Positions 8,809 through 18,296 of a stretch of 64,000 nucleotides of DNA are shown here, piece after piece. The translations under genes and the position numbers were made by a program. Under the pieces are notes generated by a model. That model was not told where the DNA came from. It was given only the letters and a program-made list of their open reading frames with translations, and ran no database searches. Numbering within the stretch: the stretch's first letter is position 1; every line of letters begins with the position of its first letter. Location: positions 310,001 to 374,000 of the forward strand of contig JANPBU010000035.1 of NCBI GenBank assembly GCA_031430595.1. The letters run 5' to 3'. Source of the DNA: JANNBN01 sp031430595 (GTDB taxonomy: Bacteria > Actinomycetota > Acidimicrobiia > Acidimicrobiales > JANYDT01).

Positions 8809-9918
8809 ATGGATTACCGCCGGATGCCTATAGAGATCGAGTCGCCTGAAGAGATGGGATACGGGAATCTTCGACACAACCTCACTGAATCGTCGTATCG
8901 AGATGTTCGGCTTTGTGACCTGGGCGTTGACCTCAACGATTTACTGCTTTGCTACGGCGACCATCTTGGCGACACCTCCCTGCGCGAGCGAGTTGCGTCG
9001 CAATCGTTAGGAATTGCTGCCCGTGATGTGATGATCACTCCCGGCGCAGCTCCCGCGTTGTTCATCGTCGCGACTTCCCTACTTGAACGCGCTGACGAGG
9101 TGGTTGTCGCCAAGCCAAACTATGCAACAAACATTGAGACACCTCGGGCCCTCGGCGCAACGGTCACCACGATCAATCTTCGTTTCGAAGACGGTTACCG
9201 TCTCGACCTCGACCGACTTGCTGCATTAGTAGGTCCACAGACGAAGTACATCTCACTTACAAATCCGCACAATCCGACCGGCGTCACTCTGACCCGACCA
9301 GAACTCAATGGGGTGATCAAACTGGTCGAATCACGGGGCATTTGGTTACTCATGGATGAGACGTATCGTGATCTCACCTTCGGTGAACCTCTCCCTCTCG
9401 CCGCATCGCTGAGTGAGCGTGCGATAAGTGTGTCGTCGATGTCGAAGTCGTACGGGTTGCCCGGCATCCGTATTGGTTGGCTCATCACGAAGAACGCCAT
9501 GCTGCAGGAAAGGTTTCTCGCAGCCAAAGAGCAGATCTTCATTTGCGGCTCGGTTGTCGATGAAGCGATCGCCGATACTGCGCTGGCTCGGCGCGAAGAA
9601 CTTCGAGAGGTAATACGCGAACAGATTACTTTGCATTTCACTATCGTTCGAGACTGGATGGCAGAACAACGCCATCTAGAGTGGGTCGAGCCAACCGGTG
9701 GCGTGGTGTGTTTCCCACGATTTCGAAGTGGAAGCAACGTCGACATCGAACGGTTCTACGACGTACTTAATCGTGAACACGGATGCTTCGTTGGGCCAGG
9801 GCATTGGTTCGACGAATCTCGTCTCTCCTTCCGTCTCGGTTATGCATGGCCCACCACCGACGAACTTCGATCCGGCTTGGAGGCCATTACCGCATCTGCC
9901 GAAGCGGCCATTCGCTAA
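8809..9918 (+). CDS. PLP-dependent aminotransferase, class I/II
   Basis: About 369 residues of fold-type I aminotransferase: cofactor-contact loop TPGAAPALFI, NPHNPTG, the phosphate/aspartate segment LLMDETYRDL, the Schiff-base lysine in SSMSKSYGLPGIRIGW (about Lys213), and a C-terminal arginine region (RLSFRLGYAW). It starts 8 bp after the cleavage-enzyme stop if the ATG at 8809 is used; an in-frame ATG at 8770 would overlap it. It is therefore likely co-transcribed and may act on an amino acid linked to the same pathway. The substrate cannot be read from sequence. Confidence 0.85.
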   Translation: MDYRRMPIEIESPEEMGYGNLRHNLTESSYRDVRLCDLGVDLNDLLLCYGDHLGDTSLRERVASQSLGIAARDVMITPGAAPALFIVATSLLERADEVVVAKPNYATNIETPRALGATVTTINLRFEDGYRLDLDRLAALVGPQTKYISLTNPHNPTGVTLTRPELNGVIKLVESRGIWLLMDETYRDLTFGEPLPLAASLSERAISVSSMSKSYGLPGIRIGWLITKNAMLQERFLAAKEQIFICGSVVDEAIADTALARREELREVIREQITLHFTIVRDWMAEQRHLEWVEPTGGVVCFPRFRSGSNVDIERFYDVLNREHGCFVGPGHWFDESRLSFRLGYAWPTTDELRSGLEAITASAEAAIR

Positions 9919-9989
9919 AGACGAATTCCTCCAGACCGTTAAGACGACCTACGGGGCCGTGAACAGGTAGCCGATACGAGCCTTCACAC

Positions 9990-10496
9990 TCACTTGGCGA
10001 AGAATGCGACCGGATTGAAACCGATCAAGGGAACCCACAGCCCGAGCCAAGGCTTATAGAGCGCCTCCATCCACGGAACGCGAATCGCCGTCGTAAAGCC
10101 AATCGTGTCGGGTGAGTGATGAATCATGTGTGAAGCCCAGAGCAGCCGAACTCGATGTTCTGTTCGATGAACCCAGTAGTAGATGAAGTCTCTCAACAGG
10201 AACACGACACCCCAGACATACAGGTGATTCAGGTTCAGAGTGAAAAGGCGATGTGACTGGTAGATGTATAACGACAGGCTCACCATCACGAGTTTCGACA
10301 GCGCCGACTTTGCCGCCAAAAACCCTAGGGCCGACGCAAGCGATGTGGTCGACTCGCCGACTACCTGTCGGGCAACAGACCTTTGGTCTGACGCTTTGGC
10401 ATCGTGGGAACGCCGATACAGACGGACGATCATCTCACCGGCGAAGGCTGTGACGCTGGCGCTGCGAAAACGGCGACGGCATGTTCTGTGTACCAC
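9990..10496 (-). pseudogene. Fatty acid hydroxylase/sterol desaturase family, C-terminally truncated
   Basis: A 168-residue frame with the N-terminal half of the di-iron membrane hydroxylase family: a membrane helix near VMVSLSLYIYQ, then VVFLLRDFIYYWVHRTEHR and ASHMIHHSP, which supply the first two His clusters. The protein stops after LIGFNPVAFFAK. Full members (about 250-300 residues) continue through more helices to a third His cluster needed for iron, and none of the other frames downstream resembles that part. It is most likely a deletion remnant left beside the aminotransferase. Codons at the start (VHRTCRRRFR) do not look like a natural N-terminus; Met22 may be a better start. Confidence 0.75.
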
Positions 10497-10746
10497 TGAA
10501 GGGCTGAGCGAAGCATTCCTTCACTCTGCGGGATGAGCCGAAACCTGCCTATCGGCGAACACCCCCAAGACCCCCTGGGGAAACCCCCAAAGGACCCACC
10601 CGGCCAACGTCTACTTACTTACTGAGCGGAGTTCGTCCTCTGTTAAGGGACCGAATTCGCGCAGTGGATTGGGAACTTGAGAACCCGGGAACCAGATTCG
10701 GCCCGGCGGGCGTCCTACAGTCGACGAGAACACAAAGGGGCGTCGA

Positions 10747-13700
10747 GTGAAGCAGCATTTTGGAAACACACGGTCACAGGTAAAGGTTCGGGCCCGAGCA
10801 TGGTCACCAATGGTCGCGCTTGTAGTCACGGTCGCAGTTTTCGCCACGGCATGTACCGACAAGTCACCCTCAGCGATCACGGTTGCCGGCACAAACGGTC
10901 CGAACACAACGATCGAAGCTTCCGCTGCGACCGTCGGCACAAGTTCGCCCCAGACTGGCAACGGCGGTCAGGTACTGAGCAACCCAACCGGCAAAGCGCC
11001 CCGATTGTTCAAGATCAGCCTGTCAGAAGGCAGTGTCCCAAATGTGGTCAATGCCACCAACGCCGTCGTGACTGGCGACGAACTCGACCCTCAACGGGTC
11101 AAGGAACTTCTGGCAAAGCTTCCGGCCTGGGATGACCCCACCACCCTCACTACCCCGTTCGCATTTCCGACCCAATCGTCTCCACCGCCCCGCACCGGCA
11201 AAACCGTTGATGTGCCGTTTCCACCGGTCGCCACCGATGAGGTTCCGGCAGTCGAAAACGGTCCACTGACCGTTATTCGAGTTCAACCCGAAGGCGCGGT
11301 TCCCCTCGCGCCGTACGTGGCTGTCACGTTCAATCAGCCAATGGTCGCAGTCGGTACCGTCGCCCAGGTCGCCCCTGCCGAAGCACCAGTCAAACTTGAC
11401 CCGGCGATACCCGGGCGCTGGCAATGGATAGGTACTCGAACCCTCCGCTTCGATGCCGATTCTTCGGTTGTTGATCGTCTACCAATGGCCACAACGTTCA
11501 CTGCGACGGTGCCGGCAGGAACTCGTTCGGCGACCGGCACTGCCCTCGTAACCGCGCAGACTTTTACGTTTTCTACCCCGGCCCCAGTTGTCGTTTCGTT
11601 CGGCCCCCAACAAGAAAACGTTAATCTAACCCCGGTCTTCTTCGCGGCCTTTGATCAGCGAATCGATCAGCCAGCAGTACTTGCCTCGATCAGCCTCATC
11701 ACATCGACCGGCGAAAGCGCCAGTGTGCCAGTTCGGTTGGCAACCAAGATCGAGATCGAAGCTGACGAGTTCGCGAAGAACCTGGTCGCGGGGTCTCAGA
11801 AGGGTCGTTGGATTGCCTTTCGACCAGTACGTGCGCTTACCACTGACACCGCTTTCACCGTCAACATCGGGCCGAAGACGCCATCGGCAGAGGGGCCGCT
11901 CACGACCGACGCTGCCCAATCGTTTTCTGGAAAGACCTACGGACCCCTCAAGGTCAAGCAGGTGTCATGTAGCTACGGCGAAGAGTGTCCGCCTGGAAGC
12001 GACCTGTATGTGGAGTTCACTAACCAGCTCGACAAACTCAAGAGCTCATCGGTAAAGGTCACGATCAGCCCGGCGTTGGTCGCACAGCAAATCACCGTCG
12101 ACGGTGGCGTATCTATTCAAGGTGCAACGCAAGCACGAACAAAGTACACGATCAATCTACCGGCCGGCCTCACTGACATCTACGGTCAAACACTCGGAAC
12201 CGACCAAGCACCAACGATCACAATCGGGGCGGCTCGGCCCTCGCTTCGCCAATTGCAACTGGTAACTACCCTCGATCCGTTTGACGCCGCTCAAAAACTC
12301 TCGGTGCTATCTACCAACCGTGATGAACTACGTGTACGTATTTTTGAGGCCGACCCGTCGAAGTTTGGGACCTACACCGATTACGCATCGTCGCGCGACG
12401 ATCGCAAAACAAAACTTCCAAATTGGAAGGTGTTGTCAGACTCGAAGTTCCGCCCGAAAGGCGAACGAGATAGAACAATCGAATCGCTCATTGATCTCAG
12501 CAAAGCCCTCAACGGTAAACCTGGTCAAGTAATTGTACTTATCGAACCACTACCGGCCGTAAGTGCCGGAAGCGACAACTACTGGGAGAACCGTCCGATT
12601 CTTTCCTGGGTGCAAAGCACAACCATGGCCGTCGACTCGTTCACCGATAGCACCGAGATGCGTGTGTGGGCCACCGACCTTCGTACGGGGGCACCCCTCA
12701 GCGGCATAGAAATCGGCCCTTCGAGCGGAACAAACACCACCACCAACGGGGAAGGTTTGGCGACCCTTACGCTTCCTGCAGCGTCTGGATTGTTGACGTC
12801 AGTACGTGCGACCCGGGGAACCGAGTCGTTCATTCTGCCGGTATCAGCAGAACAACAAGTCAACCCCGATTCGCTTCGTTGGTATGCATTCGATGACCGC
12901 CAAATTTATCGACCCGGCGAAACCATGAAGGTCAAGGGTTGGGTTCGACGCATCGACGGTAAAACGAACGGTCTCTCAGTCGCTGGTGAAAAGGAAGCGA
13001 CCTATACCGTGGTCGATGGGTTCGGGGTTGAGCTCACCAAAGGAACAACCAAACTTGGTGCCCTCGGCGGATTCGACATCAGCATCGATCTTCCGAAGAC
13101 CGCAAATGTTGGTCCTGCCTATCTCCAAATGATGCCTGCGTCGGGAAGTGAATTGGGCCAGTTACAACACCAATTTGAAATTGCTGAGTTTCGGCGACCC
13201 GAATTCGAGGTCAAGGTTGAACCAGTCTCGACGGAGCCATTCATCAGCACATCCCCGGTAACGATGTCGATACAGGCATCGTATTTTGCCGGAGGTCCAC
13301 TACCCAGTGCCCCGGTCGCTTGGATCGCTTCGACTACCGAGACAACGTTTTCGCCGATCGGATGGGACAAGTTCACCTTTGGCATATTCCGCCCGTGGTG
13401 GTGGGGGTCCGATTTCGGTTTTGAAGGGGAATTTTCGTATCGATCAAATAATCAGCCGAGCGACGTTAAGCAGTACACCGGTGTTACAGATGCGAGCGGG
13501 CGTCATGCGCTACAACTGAAGTTCGTTGCTGCCGAAGGAGTGTTACCTGACCTTCCTGTTTCGGTCCTACTTTCCGGAACCGTCACTGATGTAAACCGAC
13601 AGGCGTGGGCCGATCAAAGCAGCCTTCTCGTTCATTCGGCTAATCGCTATGTTGGCTTACGTTCTGATCGTACGTTCGTATTACAGGGTGACCCGATGAA

Positions 13701-16700
13701 CATTCAGGCTGTTGCCACAGACATTGATGGGAAACCGCAACCGGGTAGCAAACTCAACGTCAGTGCTGGCTTGCTGCGCACCGACTACGTCGACAACAAG
13801 CTGGTTGAAACCATTGTTGACCCGCAAGTATGCGCAATCACCACCGGAAACGACCCAGTTCCCTGCGTATTCAAAACGCCGGTTGGCGGGCAGTACCGAG
13901 TGACCTCAACAGTTACCGACGCCAATGGTGGCCGAAACCGAACCGAACTTTCAGTATGGGTAAGTGGAGCAACGAGCGAACCGACCAGGGGGGTCGACCG
14001 TGAGACCGTCACCCTGATTCCAGACAAGGCCGAATACAGCGGCGGCGACACTGCAAAGCTTTTGGTTCAAGCGCCGTTTGCAACAGGAGAGGGTTTAGTG
14101 TTTGTCACTCGCAACGGGGTTCGCGAGACGATTCGTTTTGCACTCGTTAAGGGCAGCGCACAAATAAGCGTCAACATCACCGAGGCCGATGTTCCGTCAA
14201 TAGCGATTACCGTCGAGGTGGTTGGTGCTACCAACCGCACGTCGTTCGATGGCAAGTTGGTAGAAGGCGCACCCAAACGACCAGCCTATGCCGTAGGCAC
14301 ACTTAGCTTATCGGTACCTCCCGTCAAACGGACCTTGAAGGTCACGGCCACACCTGCGGTAAAAGAACTCGAGCCTGGTGAATCAACCAGTCTTGCGGTA
14401 ACAGTCAACGACTCATCTGGTGCACCGGTGGTCGGTGCAGAATTCGCTGTAGTTGTCGTTGACGAGGCGGTTTTAGGGCTGACTCAATACCAACTTCCTA
14501 ACCCCATTGATCTGTTTTACCAGGGCGGATATTCGAATGTCTCCACCATGTTCGGCCGTGACCAGGTTCAACTTGTTGACCCAGCTGCCTTGGCTGCAAC
14601 CCCACAGCCGGGCGGTTCAGACGGTGTAGTTGATCTCGAGTCGGCCCCAGCAGAAACGACGGCTCAATTGGCAGAGGCACCCTCACCGGCTGCACCTGCG
14701 AAGTCAAGCCTAAGACGCAATTCATCGTTTGCTGATTCCGATGCAAAGAAGGGTGGCGCCCAACCAATCACCGTTCGATCGAACTTCGATGCACTGGCGT
14801 TGTTCATGCCAGAAGTTCGAACCGATGCCAACGGAAAAGCCACTGTCGAAGTCAAATTGCCCGACAACCTAACCCGTTACCGGGTGATGGTTGTGGCCGC
14901 GAGCGGCGCCGATCGTTTTGGCACCGCCGAAAGTAACCTCACGGCACGACTTCCACTCTCCGTCCGTCCTTCTGCCCCACGATTCCTCAACACCGGCGAT
15001 GCCTTCGAGCTACCGGTTGTTGTAGAAAACGTAACCAACAAAGCGGTCGATGTTGATGTTGTTGTGCAGACAGCAAACCTAGATATCGTTGGCCCCAGCG
15101 GACGCCGTGTGACGGTTCCTGCGAACGATCGCCTCGAGGTTCGTTTCCCCGTGAAGGTTCGATCGGCCGGTACCGCAAAGTTCCGAGTTACTGCGGTTGG
15201 GCTGGCTTCATCCGATTCTGCTGAGCAATCGATCCCGGTATTCACCCCCGGCACATCCGAAGCATTTGCCACCTACGGAACCATCGATACTGGTGGAGTC
15301 CGCCAACCACTTCTGGCACCTACTGAGGTGATTGAAAGCTATGGGGGCCTAGAAATCACCACCTCGTCTACCTCGTTGCAAGCGTTGACCGATGCACTTC
15401 TCTACATCGATGATTACGACTACGAGTCGAGCGACGCCTACGCATCACGAATAATGTCGATCGGGGCTTTGCGCGACGTATTGAAAGACTTCGAGACCAG
15501 AGACCTTCCTTCGGCTGAAGAACTCAACGCGGCGGTTGAACGAGACATCATTCGACTCGTCGCCCTACAAAATGACGATGGTGGTTTCCCCTACTGGCGT
15601 CGATACTTCGACGAGAGCGCACCGTACAACTCGATTCAAGCAACCCATGCGCTCGTGTTAGCCAAGAACAGTGGCTACACGGTTTCGGCAACAAGTCTCG
15701 ACCGGGCACTTGAATTCATCACCGACATCGAAAGTCATATTCCGTCGTACTACAGCGACAACGAGCGAGATACACTGCGCGCTTATGCTATTTGGGTTCA
15801 GGCGCTCGCCGGAAACCGTCAACCAGCGAAGGCACTTGCCCTCTTTAGCGAACGAGGCGAAAAGCTCAACCTTGATTCACTCGCTTGGATTTGGGGATCG
15901 ATCGACAACCCTGCGGCCAAGGCAAGTATCGAACGAACTATTACCAACAGCGCAGTCGATACCGCTGGCGCTGTTTCTTTCACCAGCGGATACAACGATG
16001 GCGAATACCTCACCCTAGGCAGCGATCAACGGACCGACGCATTGGTCCTTGATGCACTGATTGCCAATGCCCCGAAAAGTGATCTCATCGAGAAAGTCGT
16101 TGCCGGACTTTTGGCACACAAGACCAAAGGACGCTGGAACAACGCTCAAGAAAATACCTTCGCCCTGCTTGCGTTCAAGCGCTACTACGACACGTACGAA
16201 TCGGTAACCCCCGACTTCGTTGCGAAGGCCTGGCTCGGCAACCAATTCGCTGGGCAGCGTGACTTCAGAGGTCGAAGCATTGACCGTTCTCGAATCAATA
16301 TTCCGATGAGTGAATTGGTGAACGGTGGAAACCGAGACATTGTTGTTGTCAAGGATGGTGCCGGCCGTCTTTACTATCGAATTGGCCTCAAATACGTTCC
16401 GGCAGATCTCACACTTGATGCGCTCGATCGAGGTTTTGTGGTCGATCGAACCTATGAAGGTGTCGACAACAAAGCCGACGTCACACGTGACGCTGATGGC
16501 ACGTGGCGAATCAAAGCGGGGGCGAAGGTACGCATCAAACTCACAATGGTTGCCGAAAGTCAGCGCACACACGTTGCCTTGATTGATCCGCTACCTGCAG
16601 GTCTTGAGGCGCTCAACCCTTCGTTGGCGGTCACCCAGCCGGTGGTTGGCAGCGAAGGATCTGACGCAGCACCGAAGTACTACTGGTGGGGCGCCTGGTA

Positions 16701-16893
16701 TCAATACCAACAATTCAGAGACGATCGAAGCGAGGCGTTCACCACGTTCCTACCCGCCGGCGTCTACGACTACTCATATATAGCTCGTGCGACCACACCG
16801 GGTTCGTTCGTTGTGCCGCCCACCCGAGCCGAGGAAATGTATGCGCCCGAAACATTTGGACGCACCGCAACCGACCGTGTGATCGTTGAGTAG
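10747..16893 (+). CDS. Alpha-2-macroglobulin-like lipoprotein without thioester
   Basis: A 2048-residue envelope protein. The GTG start has a good ribosome site (AAGGGG, 5-6 bp spacing). The N-terminus is basic, then hydrophobic, with a lipobox ending FATAC (Cys36), so it is a lipoprotein with a Thr/Ser linker. A long series of beta-sandwich macroglobulin domains follows, including YRPGETMKVKGWVR and the alpha-2-macroglobulin core FDALALFMPEVRTDANG. A helical thioester-type domain (LVALQNDDGGFPYWRR, about 1604-1620) and a C-terminal receptor-type domain complete it. The place of the reactive CxEQ motif reads YDYESSDAYASR (about 1557-1568), so no thioester can form. Such proteins are thought to trap foreign proteases; non-thioester forms exist in bacteria. 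No partner pbpC gene is adjacent. Confidence 0.9.
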   Translation: MKQHFGNTRSQVKVRARAWSPMVALVVTVAVFATACTDKSPSAITVAGTNGPNTTIEASAATVGTSSPQTGNGGQVLSNPTGKAPRLFKISLSEGSVPNVVNATNAVVTGDELDPQRVKELLAKLPAWDDPTTLTTPFAFPTQSSPPPRTGKTVDVPFPPVATDEVPAVENGPLTVIRVQPEGAVPLAPYVAVTFNQPMVAVGTVAQVAPAEAPVKLDPAIPGRWQWIGTRTLRFDADSSVVDRLPMATTFTATVPAGTRSATGTALVTAQTFTFSTPAPVVVSFGPQQENVNLTPVFFAAFDQRIDQPAVLASISLITSTGESASVPVRLATKIEIEADEFAKNLVAGSQKGRWIAFRPVRALTTDTAFTVNIGPKTPSAEGPLTTDAAQSFSGKTYGPLKVKQVSCSYGEECPPGSDLYVEFTNQLDKLKSSSVKVTISPALVAQQITVDGGVSIQGATQARTKYTINLPAGLTDIYGQTLGTDQAPTITIGAARPSLRQLQLVTTLDPFDAAQKLSVLSTNRDELRVRIFEADPSKFGTYTDYASSRDDRKTKLPNWKVLSDSKFRPKGERDRTIESLIDLSKALNGKPGQVIVLIEPLPAVSAGSDNYWENRPILSWVQSTTMAVDSFTDSTEMRVWATDLRTGAPLSGIEIGPSSGTNTTTNGEGLATLTLPAASGLLTSVRATRGTESFILPVSAEQQVNPDSLRWYAFDDRQIYRPGETMKVKGWVRRIDGKTNGLSVAGEKEATYTVVDGFGVELTKGTTKLGALGGFDISIDLPKTANVGPAYLQMMPASGSELGQLQHQFEIAEFRRPEFEVKVEPVSTEPFISTSPVTMSIQASYFAGGPLPSAPVAWIASTTETTFSPIGWDKFTFGIFRPWWWGSDFGFEGEFSYRSNNQPSDVKQYTGVTDASGRHALQLKFVAAEGVLPDLPVSVLLSGTVTDVNRQAWADQSSLLVHSANRYVGLRSDRTFVLQGDPMNIQAVATDIDGKPQPGSKLNVSAGLLRTDYVDNKLVETIVDPQVCAITTGNDPVPCVFKTPVGGQYRVTSTVTDANGGRNRTELSVWVSGATSEPTRGVDRETVTLIPDKAEYSGGDTAKLLVQAPFATGEGLVFVTRNGVRETIRFALVKGSAQISVNITEADVPSIAITVEVVGATNRTSFDGKLVEGAPKRPAYAVGTLSLSVPPVKRTLKVTATPAVKELEPGESTSLAVTVNDSSGAPVVGAEFAVVVVDEAVLGLTQYQLPNPIDLFYQGGYSNVSTMFGRDQVQLVDPAALAATPQPGGSDGVVDLESAPAETTAQLAEAPSPAAPAKSSLRRNSSFADSDAKKGGAQPITVRSNFDALALFMPEVRTDANGKATVEVKLPDNLTRYRVMVVAASGADRFGTAESNLTARLPLSVRPSAPRFLNTGDAFELPVVVENVTNKAVDVDVVVQTANLDIVGPSGRRVTVPANDRLEVRFPVKVRSAGTAKFRVTAVGLASSDSAEQSIPVFTPGTSEAFATYGTIDTGGVRQPLLAPTEVIESYGGLEITTSSTSLQALTDALLYIDDYDYESSDAYASRIMSIGALRDVLKDFETRDLPSAEELNAAVERDIIRLVALQNDDGGFPYWRRYFDESAPYNSIQATHALVLAKNSGYTVSATSLDRALEFITDIESHIPSYYSDNERDTLRAYAIWVQALAGNRQPAKALALFSERGEKLNLDSLAWIWGSIDNPAAKASIERTITNSAVDTAGAVSFTSGYNDGEYLTLGSDQRTDALVLDALIANAPKSDLIEKVVAGLLAHKTKGRWNNAQENTFALLAFKRYYDTYESVTPDFVAKAWLGNQFAGQRDFRGRSIDRSRINIPMSELVNGGNRDIVVVKDGAGRLYYRIGLKYVPADLTLDALDRGFVVDRTYEGVDNKADVTRDADGTWRIKAGAKVRIKLTMVAESQRTHVALIDPLPAGLEALNPSLAVTQPVVGSEGSDAAPKYYWWGAWYQYQQFRDDRSEAFTTFLPAGVYDYSYIARATTPGSFVVPPTRAEEMYAPETFGRTATDRVIVE

Positions 16894-17042
16894 ACGGTGA
16901 GCTGATTACCCGAGTGACCGGTAAACAAAACACAACTTGACCATGTTCTGCTCATGAGTTGATCATGACTCGACTCCAAAGTGATGGCACTGAAGCGCCA
17001 GTGCGACCCCGCACCTCGCCCGCTCAACCTTGGAGAAAAGTC

Positions 17043-18017
17043 ATGAATCGACGCATTTCCCGTACCTCCCTTGCGACACTCGCATCGTTCGCCATTCTGC
17101 TGGCAATTACACCAGCCGCCCACGCCGAAGATGCAGTTCTTACCCCGCTTCCAGTGGCCGAACCAGTTGTGCCATCACAAACCGGCCCAGAAGCACTCGC
17201 TGAAGCCGCAACTGTTTCAACCACAACCAAGACACTTCCTTGGCTGCAAACAAACGGAGCAGCCGCAATCGCTAAGCGACAGGTAACCCTCGGTGCCCTT
17301 ACCACAAAGCTAAGTACACAGGTGAGAGATTGTGGCACCAACGCAGTCATGGCAGCAGAGATTGCACGTACCTCTACGAGTTTGGCCACCCTTGGCGTTG
17401 CTCTCGCCTCAACGACCGATGTCAGCGCTGCTCGAACCTTCTACCGCCAAATTTTCAATGAGCATCGGGTGTATGCACTCGTCGCACCGAAGGCCGGAAA
17501 GGTTGAGCGATGCGATACGCAACTGCTTCGAAGCGAAACTCTTTTGGCAGAGGCGGCCCGCCTACAGGGTCTCATCGACAAGGCCAAGGCTGACGGGGTC
17601 GATACGACTGTTGCCCAACTAGCTAAAGACTCAGCCGTGGCGACCCTTGCGCCCGTGAACCCGGCCGCTTCGCAAGCGACGATCATTGGTTTGGTACCAG
17701 ACCGTGGAGACAAAACTCTTCTCGCTGCCAACACCGCAGCCCTGAAGGCTGCCGACGCTCAACTCGATGCATCGCTTCTTCAGCAGCGAACCGTGAATGC
17801 TCAGCTTGACGCGGTTCGCGCAGCACTTCGTCAAGACATCAAGGTAGATAACGCTCAAGACAAAGCGAACGCAAAGTTGGCCGCTGAAGCGAAAAAAGCA
17901 GCAGCAATCGCTGAACGTGAGGCCAAGAAAGCAGCAGCCGTGGCCGCTCGCCAGTCTAAGCGAGTTGGCCCAGCAACAACGCTTGCTCCTCCAACAACTG
18001 TTGTGGTCGCTGCATAA
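17043..18017 (+). CDS. Secreted Ala-rich helical protein of unknown function
   Basis: About 324 residues starting at the ATG with ribosome site GGAGAAAAGTC; an in-frame start at 16959 lacks one. The N-terminus MNRRISRTSLATLASFAILL...AHA-ED is a Sec signal peptide. The mature protein is Ala/Thr-rich, has two widely spaced cysteines (RDCGTN, ERCDTQ), and ends in a long Lys/Ala coiled coil (AEAKKAAAIAEREAKKAA) plus a Pro/Thr tail. It lies 149 bp downstream of the macroglobulin-like gene and is followed by a terminator. It may be a periplasmic or wall-associated spacer protein; no family recognised. Confidence 0.75.
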   Translation: MNRRISRTSLATLASFAILLAITPAAHAEDAVLTPLPVAEPVVPSQTGPEALAEAATVSTTTKTLPWLQTNGAAAIAKRQVTLGALTTKLSTQVRDCGTNAVMAAEIARTSTSLATLGVALASTTDVSAARTFYRQIFNEHRVYALVAPKAGKVERCDTQLLRSETLLAEAARLQGLIDKAKADGVDTTVAQLAKDSAVATLAPVNPAASQATIIGLVPDRGDKTLLAANTAALKAADAQLDASLLQQRTVNAQLDAVRAALRQDIKVDNAQDKANAKLAAEAKKAAAIAEREAKKAAAVAARQSKRVGPATTLAPPTTVVVAA

Positions 18018-18049
18018 TTTTGCTGTCGCAGTTCGAACGTTTTGCTCAG

Positions 18050-18085
18050 GGCTCGACACCTTCACCGGGGTCTCGAGCCTTTTTG
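18050..18085 (+). terminator. Rho-independent terminator
   Basis: Perfect 7-bp stem GGCTCGA (18050-18056) with TCGAGCC (18073-18079), partly extended by inner ACC/GGT pairing, then TTTTT. It lies 33 bp after the secreted helical-protein gene, in the right orientation to end its transcript. Confidence 0.85.
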
Positions 18086-18114
18086 CTGTGCATCGAACGC
18101 TAGTGGGAATCGAT

Positions 18115-18190
18115 CTCATTTGTCACTTTGGTGCTCGGTTGTCAGATTGAGACGTATCTGAACGTGACAAATGAGCCCGAACATGACAAC
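18115..18190. repeat. Nested inverted repeats, possible mobile-element remnant
   Basis: A perfect 12-bp inverted repeat, CTCATTTGTCAC (18115-18126) and GTGACAAATGAG (18164-18175), encloses or flanks a second weaker pair: GTTGTCA (about 18139-18145) with TGACAAC (18184-18190). It has no T-run, so it is not a simple terminator. Just beyond, at about 18210-18292, a short open frame ends TDLQRIEKYQQAAEMLLG and looks like the tail of a longer lost gene. Together these suggest the edge of a decayed element; the identity is not known. Confidence 0.45.
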
Positions 18191-18296
18191 TGACCGGCCA
18201 AGTTGAGTCCTTCCCAACCCTACTGAAACTGATCTTCAACGAATTGAGAAGTATCAGCAAGCTGCGGAAATGTTGCTCGGCGTCGACGACTAACCG

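Noticed and set aside
10560..10610. C/G-run segment before the macroglobulin-like gene as a terminator
   Set aside because: The short CCCCCTGGGG pairing has no following T-run on either strand.
10611..10961. Minus-strand open frame ending PNPLREFGPLTEDELRSVSK
   Set aside because: The tail looks protein-like, but most of the frame is antisense to the well-supported macroglobulin-like gene and has no start or ribosome site. At best it is a relic tail of about 30 codons.
16015..16572. Long minus-strand open frame within the macroglobulin-like gene
   Set aside because: No family pattern; a shadow of a strongly biased coding strand.
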